A stretch of DNA of 64,000 nt from Uloborus plumipes (taxonomy: Eukaryota; Arthropoda; Arachnida; Araneae; Uloboridae). Under the pieces are notes generated by a model. The model had not been told where the DNA came from. It saw nothing but the letters and a program-made list of their open reading frames with translations, and searched no databases. The stretch is taken from positions 48,223 to 112,222 of the forward strand of contig JAXGGA010002909.1 in NCBI GenBank assembly GCA_038373865.1. The letters are read 5' to 3'. The position numbers and the translations under genes are program-made. Below, one piece after another: positions 57,555-64,000 of this stretch (its first letter is position 1; each line of letters starts with the position of its first letter).

Positions 57555-59041
57555 TTCTAAGTTATTAAATTTTTACGGTACAAATAAGCGTTACTCAACT
57601 TTCAAGGATACCCTAACGAAGAATTAGATAAAAGATCTTTTCCTGTAAACTGAATTTTACTTTGCAAATCACTTAATCTGACAGGTTAAATTTCAACCCA
57701 ACTTTGGTAACTTGACAGCTCCAAAAACCGAAAATGACCTCAAATCAACAGTAGAGTGGAGTTCGCACATCCCACTTCTATGCAGCAACAGCAGGGGGGA
57801 GGGAAATCGAAAGACCGCAGTGCATTCTAAACAGAAAGATCTTAAAACTTTTTTTTGTGATAAGAACTGAAGGTTGAAAAAAAAATTCTGTGACATTTAT
57901 TTCACGTATTTGATGTAAGAAATGAGATTTTCAGTGGAAACAGAGCTTTATCTTTTAAACTAGCTTCAAAGTTAACCATCAACTTTGTGAGGGACTACTT
58001 TCATTATTAACTTTACTTATTTATCCAATTTTCATGTCTTTCATTAAGATGTGCTGTTTTTATTAAAAAGCTGAAACCTAGAAAGGAAAGCTTAAATAGG
58101 TAGAAAAGGGGAGATTGTGGATAAAACTTAATTATTTGTTCTTTTTCAATCTACATGATGCGAGTGAGAATAAAAATTATCAAGGAGGTGTGGATGTTTA
58201 AGAGAGCTTAAATATGCTTCTGAAATCCTATTATTGTGCCAAAATAGCGCATAACTCATCAAAATACGAAATTTCTATTGTGATATAAATAAAAAGTTCC
58301 GTAATATCCTTCTAGGTGGCGCTATCTATAATAATAGTAAACTGCTATATTGTTAGACCGCCGGCATAACTCTAGAAAAATGTATTACAAGTTTTCATTT
58401 CGATTTTCGTATATTTCCTCTCACAAACGCGATTTCCCTCAAAAGAAATATATTCTTGCGCCGTTTGAATTCTAATATGAGAGACCCTGTTTCCTTAATA
58501 CTGCCTCAGGCAGACTGGTAAATTGCTGTATCTACAAATATTTGGATTTTCATTTTTGTTATCTACTTCAGATATCCATGCTTATTTGGTTGCCGCTACA
58601 AAAAAAGGTTTTTTTAAAAAACCAGTTGTAATTTGAAGTAACTACTCACAGAGCTTTTTTATGCAGTTTCGGAATTGAAGAGATCAAACCTTTTTTAACT
58701 CGATTTAATTTTCATATCCATATTCTAAAAACTGAAACAAAAGTTTGCTGCTAATACACAGTTCTGAAAAAAAACAAAAAAAAAAAAAAACAAAAGATGA
58801 AGCACTCGCAAAACTTGGTAGACAATAAGTATTAATACAGCAATTGAATGGTTCCAGTTAATTTGTTTTGGTTTGCTTTTGTTTAATTGTATTTGGATGT
58901 AAAAATTGTTTAATTGTTTGAAAACATTTACTTTCAATTGTCAGACAATTTAATTAAAAATGTTATTTGCTGCATTTTTACTAGTTGGCTGTTATACAAA
59001 AGGCACAAGCTTCTAAATTTTCGAAGTGTGCAAAACCTTAA
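57555..59041. other. Divergent upstream region between SEC14-like gene and the 59-kb ORF
   Basis: About 1.5 kb that should hold the SEC14-like promoter. I could not identify a TATA box or initiator with confidence in this AT-rich DNA. Confidence 0.4.
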
Positions 59042-60577
59042 ATGATTTGTAGTAGTTTTTCAAACATGGATATCAGCTGTCAAGTAACAACACAAGAGGA
59101 CAAAAAAGTTTCTGATGATGTAAGTGATCATAACATTCATCTAGACAGCGACTCATCCTCGGAAGATTCAGAGCAAGAACATTTGTCAGATCCATTCTGG
59201 ATCCAAAATTTTAGCCAGACTGCTAAAGTGCTGCTTCCAGAAGAGACAAGAGGTAATGGGGCCACTTGTCTGAAACAGCCAACAAAAAGGCGACGCAGAA
59301 CTCAAGCTGAACGCATTGCTCGAGCTGCAGAAAAATTACAACTCAGAACACCTTGCAATCCAAGTACTTGCAAGTTAAACTGTTGCAACAAGATTTCCCT
59401 CGAGGAAAGAAATGGCATTTTCGAAAAATTCAAAAAAATGTCTGATCATGAGAAAAAATGCTGGGTATTCCAAAGAGTAACAAAAGAATTTGTGAAAAGA
59501 AAAACGACCACAACTCTTCGCCGGAAGTTCACTTTAAGTTATTCGCTTGACACATCTACTGGAAGCTATCCCGTGTGCAAAGTTTTCTTTCTGAGCACCC
59601 TGGGGTTCAACCGAAAGAATGACAGGATAGTTACAACTGCCATCAAGACTTTAGGTAATGCAGCCACTTGTCTGAAACAGCCAACAAAAAAGCGATGCAG
59701 GACTCAAGCTGAACGCATTGCTCGAGATGCAGAAAAATTACAACTCAGAACACCTTGCGATTCAAGTACTTGCAAGCTAAACTGTTGCAACAAGATTTCC
59801 CTTGAGGAAAGAAATAGCATTTTAGACAAATTCAAAAAAATGTCTGATCACGAGAAAAAATGCTGGGTATTTGCAAGAGTGACAAAAGAATTTGTGAAAA
59901 GGAAAACGACCACAACTTTGCGCCGGAAGTTTACTTTAAGTTATTCGCTTGACACATCTACCGGATGCTATCCCGTGTGCAAAGTTTTCTTTCTGAGCAC
60001 CCTCGGGTTCAACCCAAAGAATGACAGGATAGTGACAACTGCCATCAAAACTGCAGGGCTGGACTCGATTGCACCTCCACACTCGCGGCGTGGTCGTAAA
60101 ACCCCTCCGAACAAAATTGATAGAGACCCTATGCGAAACCATATTTTGTCATATGTCCCAAGCATAAGTCATAACAGAAGCGAAGACGCTTCGAAAGACT
60201 CAAATCCTCCGAGCGAATTGACGGCTTACGGTATGCACAAAGATTATCTTAAAAAACACCCAGATAAACCATGCAGCTATAAGATCTACCTAAAAGAGAT
60301 GACTAGCATGAACCTCAATTTTACCAAACACAAACAGAAGCAGTGTGCTGCTTCTCTAGGAGACGAAAGTCGAGACCATTCGAATCATGACATCTCTCTC
60401 GAGCCCACTGATGCTGACTGCAATGCATGCACATCGTGGGAAACTCATTTGCAAAAAATTAATGAGGCCTGGATTCGCTACAAGACGGAGGTCGAAAAGG
60501 CCTTGCAGAATCCTGACCCATATCACATTGTGCGCAGCCTTAACTTGCAGAAAAGCACAAGTCAGTCTGCTTCGTGA
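59042..60577 (+). CDS. Uncharacterised 511-aa protein with duplicated Cys-containing module, transposase-derived (inferred)
   Basis: Single-exon intact frame. ATG at 59066 (AACATGG context) is a better start than 59042 and gives 503 aa. Residues about 20-48 are Ser/Asp/Glu-rich. Residues 70-203 and 204-337 are two copies of one 134-aa module: a basic TQAERIAR helix, a TPC-x4-C-x3-CC cysteine cluster, an EERN...FKKMSDHEKKCWVF segment, LRRKFTLSYSLD and VCKVFFLSTLGFN. About 13 residues differ between copies. The C-terminal third (RNHILSYVPSIS, SYKIYLKEM, then WETHLQKINEAWIRYKTEVE) resembles, from memory, the middle of arthropod transposase-like proteins that continue into a DDE domain; here the protein ends first. 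Not a named family. Base composition is less AT-rich than its surroundings. It could be a recent element remnant or a domesticated DNA-binding protein. Confidence 0.75.
   Translation: MICSSFSNMDISCQVTTQEDKKVSDDVSDHNIHLDSDSSSEDSEQEHLSDPFWIQNFSQTAKVLLPEETRGNGATCLKQPTKRRRRTQAERIARAAEKLQLRTPCNPSTCKLNCCNKISLEERNGIFEKFKKMSDHEKKCWVFQRVTKEFVKRKTTTTLRRKFTLSYSLDTSTGSYPVCKVFFLSTLGFNRKNDRIVTTAIKTLGNAATCLKQPTKKRCRTQAERIARDAEKLQLRTPCDSSTCKLNCCNKISLEERNSILDKFKKMSDHEKKCWVFARVTKEFVKRKTTTTLRRKFTLSYSLDTSTGCYPVCKVFFLSTLGFNPKNDRIVTTAIKTAGLDSIAPPHSRRGRKTPPNKIDRDPMRNHILSYVPSISHNRSEDASKDSNPPSELTAYGMHKDYLKKHPDKPCSYKIYLKEMTSMNLNFTKHKQKQCAASLGDESRDHSNHDISLEPTDADCNACTSWETHLQKINEAWIRYKTEVEKALQNPDPYHIVRSLNLQKSTSQSAS
59251..60054 (+). 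repeat. 402-bp in-frame tandem duplication
   Basis: Copy 1 is 59251-59652 and copy 2 is 59653-60054, with constant offset 402 bp (134 codons) and no indel. Both start AGGTAATG. Divergence is roughly 10% at the protein level. Confidence 0.95.
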
Positions 60578-62915
60578 AAAGGATTGTGATTGTTGAAGGA
60601 CGTTTTATCATTGTTACTGGAAGACTTTAAATCTATCCAATAATAGGAAAAACATCTTGATTTACTTGTACCACGCTGGCAAAAAGGTAGAAGGAATTGC
60701 CTAAATCCTTTATCAAAACTCTGGAAATAGATAGGGGCAGAAAAACAATTGTGTTCTGGATGGCTAATTGTGTAACCCAGAATAAAAATAGGTGCCTTTG
60801 TTATTCATGTTTTGAAATCCTATATGGGTTTTTGATCAGATTCTCAGGTTTTTGATGAAAAACCCGGGCTTTTGGAAGAATAATTTTACTTTCAATCGAT
60901 TTGTAAACATTAAAAAACTGTTTTTTTACTTCTTTCATCAAACTATATTATAATTTTAAATCATATGCATCTCTTATTTTTCTCCAATGTAGTGTAAAAA
61001 ATGTCAAAGTTAGAAAAAAATATGAATTAAAAAAAAGTTAATGACAGCTATTTTATGGGCAATTCTCTGTCAACTCATCATTTTCCATACAGAATCTGTC
61101 CAGGCAGGTTTTTATTTTTGAAATATTCGTATAAATTAAAATACTATTTCTCCGAAAATGAATCTATTACTTTATTTCAAAAGAGGGCCAATTGAAGTTG
61201 ATGTTTTACTGATAAATCATGACAGGGGACAAGCCTAGTATTATTGGGCAGGGGACTGTGTATTTGCACTTAGTTGCGTAACATTTGCAAAATTATTGGA
61301 ACATAGGTTGTTACAAAACTACCTGTATGTGTAGACAAATCATGGACATATTAGATAATATATGTCTCATAATTAAACTTATTAACATTAAAAAATCATT
61401 AACCAGAGAACTTCACAATGATCAAGATGTAAACTTTCATCACAAATGTGGCTCTGAAACTAAACAAAGTGGCAATTCAACACCGTTCTCAGCAATTTCG
61501 GTAAATTTGCTCTGATTACGTTAAACTTCAGGCCAAAAAACACTTGCAAGAGTAATAGATTTTTTTTTTTTATTGTAGCTTTGAAATTGTGGCAGAGAAC
61601 TTTTTGAAAAAAACTCCGGACAAAAACTTACATGATAGCATTAAGTTTTAGAAATACGTAATTAGACCTTATTTCATGAAAAAAATAAAGTTGCATTATT
61701 CAATTTTTAGAAATTAATTGCCAAATTTGTGTAGTGTTAATAGGTTTTTTGTAATATAATCTTTAAGAGTTAGACGAGGGTTGGGACAGCCAAGGAACTG
61801 TGTTTTTAGGACTTACATAATTTTTTGTAAAAAAAATATATTGTTATCACTCCAAATACAATTGGGCTACAAAATATTAATGCTTTACTTGAATTGAGAG
61901 AAACAATTACTTTATTAGACTTTATTATTTTAAAAATACTCCGCCCGGACAACCCAATTACGAGTTTACAGAGAAATGCCCTTAGATGAATTGCTATCAT
62001 AGTTACTTTTTTTTAAAACATGACCAGTTAGGAAAGAAACATTTGCTTCTATTCAAAAAACAATTGTGTCAGATAAATTTGTAAAAAGTACTTCTTGTTA
62101 TCTCAAAACACATCATCACACCAGTTGGCTACTTTTGGCTAATTTCATGTGATTATTGTAATGTGCGATTTTACTATTTTTACTTGCCAAACTTGCATTA
62201 AGATGCAGTTAAAAAATGGGTGAACTTTAAAAAAGTATTTTTCTAATAATGTAGAAAGGCGAAAAATTAAAATAAAAATAATTGGAATAATCATTGCCCC
62301 TATGTAGGACTCTTAAATATCCAGAAAGGAAAAAGTCAATTTCTGCACTTAGTTTGACCAATATATCAATGATAGTTCCTGAGATAAATGTTTCCAATGA
62401 GCATTAAATCTTTAACCCAGCTCAAAAAATTTCTTCTGTAAAGTGGATCCGAAAGATAATCAATTCAAAGAATTTAATGTCCTGAAAAATAATTTTCTGC
62501 TTGAGACTTCCATATCTGCCTCCCCTTTTTGTCTAGGACCTAGATTAATTCCATCAAAAAGGAAACATTCCATTGTTCAACAAATGTGCTCCTTCATACC
62601 AGAAAATCGAAGAACGTTTTAAGAGGTTCTACCAGTTAATAATGAACCAGAAGATTTTGTAGATGAGTAAAAATATAATTCTAATGAAGTTTTTTACTCC
62701 TCAATATTTATTAAAGTCAAAAAATATTTTCTCGGAAGAGGAATTTGTTTTGTGTCTGTTTAATTAAATAAATTTTTGTGATATGCGAGTTGATAATCCA
62801 TAAGCATTATAGTAATAAATTTATATCAAGTTGATGTATGTAATTTCATTGGATACATGATTTAATTACATTTTAATGAAAATAAATAGTATTGTTTTAA
62901 GTTATCAAGTGTATG
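60578..62915. other. No gene recognised
   Basis: AT-rich sequence 3' of the ORF. Short open frames lack motifs; no terminal repeats bounding the ORF were found here. Confidence 0.5.
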
Positions 62916-62920
62916 CATAG

Positions 62921-63344
62921 GTGGCTCGTACAGGGGGCAAGGGGGCGACTCCCTCCTCACTTTCAAAAGGAAAAAGGCCTTGCTCCCTCACTTTTTAAGG
63001 ATAAAAAAATAATGAACGCTGGAAATTCTTTTTTACTCAGTGGATTGATTTATTTTACAAAAGTAAAAACTGCAAATTTCAAGAAAATGACTTTTTTTTT
63101 AGTGTATTTCATAAGAATAGAACTTAGAATTGGAAGGCGTATGTCTAAGGTGGCCATCTGTCTTAATTTTTAAGGCAATTTTGCATTTTTTTAATAGGTC
63201 ATTTAATCATTAGTGTTAAAATCTAATAATATAACAAGAAGATTCTTTAAAAAAAAGGCTTCAGAGGTGCTGCCTCTTGCCTCTCCCCCTTCTCACGCAT
63301 GGTTATCTTTTGACCCTCCACTTTTTTGATGTACTAGCCACATG
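62921..63344. mobile_element. Candidate miniature element with GTGGCTNGTACA ends
   Basis: GTGGCTCGTACA at the left and TGTACTAGCCAC at the right are inverted with one mismatch. The interior has CCTTGCTCCCTCACTTT and GCCTCTTGCCTCTCCC blocks. No clear target duplication. Confidence 0.4.
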
Positions 63345-63516
63345 TGAATGTATGTAAATAATTTTTTTTGCATACATAACTTTGTTACCATTTTTTGAAA
63401 AAAATTTAGGTATGTAAATACTGTAATAAAATTATATCAAGTTAATGCAAGTTATTTTGTTGGATAGAAAATTTAATCATGTATATTTTTTAGTATTAAA
63501 TTTATATCAGTCGGAA

Positions 63517-63640
63517 AATTGTATCGATCTGGGTGTCTTGATAAATCAGGACTTCAAGTTTAGTCAACAGTGCAGCATAGCTACTAGCAAAGCCAATAGA
63601 ATGCTTGGATTTGTCAATAGCCCTATCTTAAACAAATTTT
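63517..63640 (+). repeat. CR1/L2-like LINE fragment (124 bp)
   Basis: Plus-strand translation DLGVLINQDFKFSQQCSIAT then KANRMLGFVNSPI matches the RT C-terminal region of copies 1 and 2. Confidence 0.85.
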
Positions 63641-63650
63641 AAACTTGCAA

Positions 63651-63914
63651 TACACCGCCAACTCGACCATTTCGATCTATGGACAGCTGTTTCGAGCTTA
63701 TTCTGCTCTCATCAGCATGAAATACGAAAGTAGTCGAGTTGGAGGCAAAACTCCTGTTATATAGCAAAAAGAGCCAAAAAAACTGGTAGCTAGTGTGAAA
63801 TTAGAATACTAGCGAGCGACCGCACTTAGTACGATACAACTCATAAAACTCGTTACGAGTTGTGCTCGCAACAGCTGTCCATGGATCGAAATGGTCGAGT
63901 TGGCGGTGTATTGC
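63651..63914. repeat. Inverted repeat flanking a Penelope-like element end
   Basis: 63651-63689 (ACCGCCAACTCGACCATTTC onward) is the reverse complement of 63876-63914 with about one mismatch. The left arm carries the hammerhead motif on the minus strand. The right arm retains only the 3' half of it on the plus strand. Confidence 0.85.
63658..63742 (-). ncRNA. Type I hammerhead ribozyme (Penelope-like element type)
   Basis: Read on the minus strand. Stem I 5' side: CCAACTCGAC (63742-63733), then ATTTC and ATG. Core box CTGATGA (63715-63709). Stem II GAGC-AGAATAA-GCTC (63708-63694), perfect. Core GAAA (63693-63690). Stem III palindromic CAGCTG (63689-63684), then UC with predicted cleavage after C at 63682. 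Stem I 3' side: CAT, GAAAT and GTCGAGTTGG (63667-63658). All invariant core positions are present. A very short palindromic stem III is typical of Penelope-element and retrozyme hammerheads, which tend to act as dimers. No Penelope reverse transcriptase is visible nearby. Activity is inference. Confidence 0.85.
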
Positions 63915-64000
63915 ATGTTTCTGCCTTAGCCCTTGCTTAAGGGCGGTTACTCACTGCTTGAAAATTTTAAACTTAAAATCTTGGGCTAACTTCAATATTC

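Noticed and set aside
59936..60165. Two minus-strand open frames opposite the 59-kb ORF
   Set aside because: Antisense shadows of the plus-strand coding sequence with no independent motif.
1..64000. CRISPR arrays, operons, bacterial promoters or phage genes
   Set aside because: Spliced genes, an intron-containing tRNA and eukaryotic transposons make the window nuclear eukaryotic DNA. The regular repeats seen are microsatellites or element internals.

Overview
This is AT-rich eukaryotic genomic DNA with few genes. Two split host genes, one intron-containing tRNA gene and one intact single-exon ORF sit among many mostly dead transposable elements. The arthropod-like mix (CR1/L2-type LINEs, many hAT miniature elements, mariner and pogo relatives, a Penelope-type hammerhead ribozyme), the tRNA-Tyr intron and the long repeat-filled introns suggest an arthropod, probably a chelicerate such as a spider. 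The species assignment is inference only.

Layout. 1-13.2 kb is a repeat field: a LINE RNase H fragment split by a small hAT element, a mariner deletion derivative nested in other repeats, a cluster of seven GTAACGTAAGTTAC-like iterons, a 0.5 kb near-perfect hairpin (7999-8504) and a 2.2 kb foldback (10092-12327). A complete tRNA-Tyr(GUA) gene lies at 13242-13328. The plus-strand PHPT1 (phosphohistidine phosphatase) gene has three coding exons between 14599 and 25700. Its 10.7 kb first intron holds at least four hAT-type elements, a TA-flanked element and a LINE fragment.

25.9-37.1 kb separates two tail-to-tail genes and carries hAT, Helitron-like, pogo-like and piggyBac-like elements. The minus-strand gene at 57554-37152 is a SEC14-like lipid-transfer protein (CRAL-TRIO plus GOLD domains). 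I reconstructed 12 coding exons giving 390 aa, with every junction GT-AG and in phase. Its introns 2 and 9 contain the longest CR1-like reverse transcriptase copies. 59042-60577 is an intact 511-codon ORF with an exact 402-bp in-frame internal duplication of a Cys-containing DNA-binding-like module; it looks transposase-derived.

The most notable signal is at the right end. Minus-strand 63658-63742 matches a type I hammerhead ribozyme: both conserved core boxes, a perfect stem II, a very short palindromic stem III and a long stem I. It lies in an inverted repeat typical of Penelope-like element ends, and a decayed relative sits at about 35625-35800.

The two host genes have no evident functional link. 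All element boundaries come from reading terminal repeats and target-site duplications by eye.
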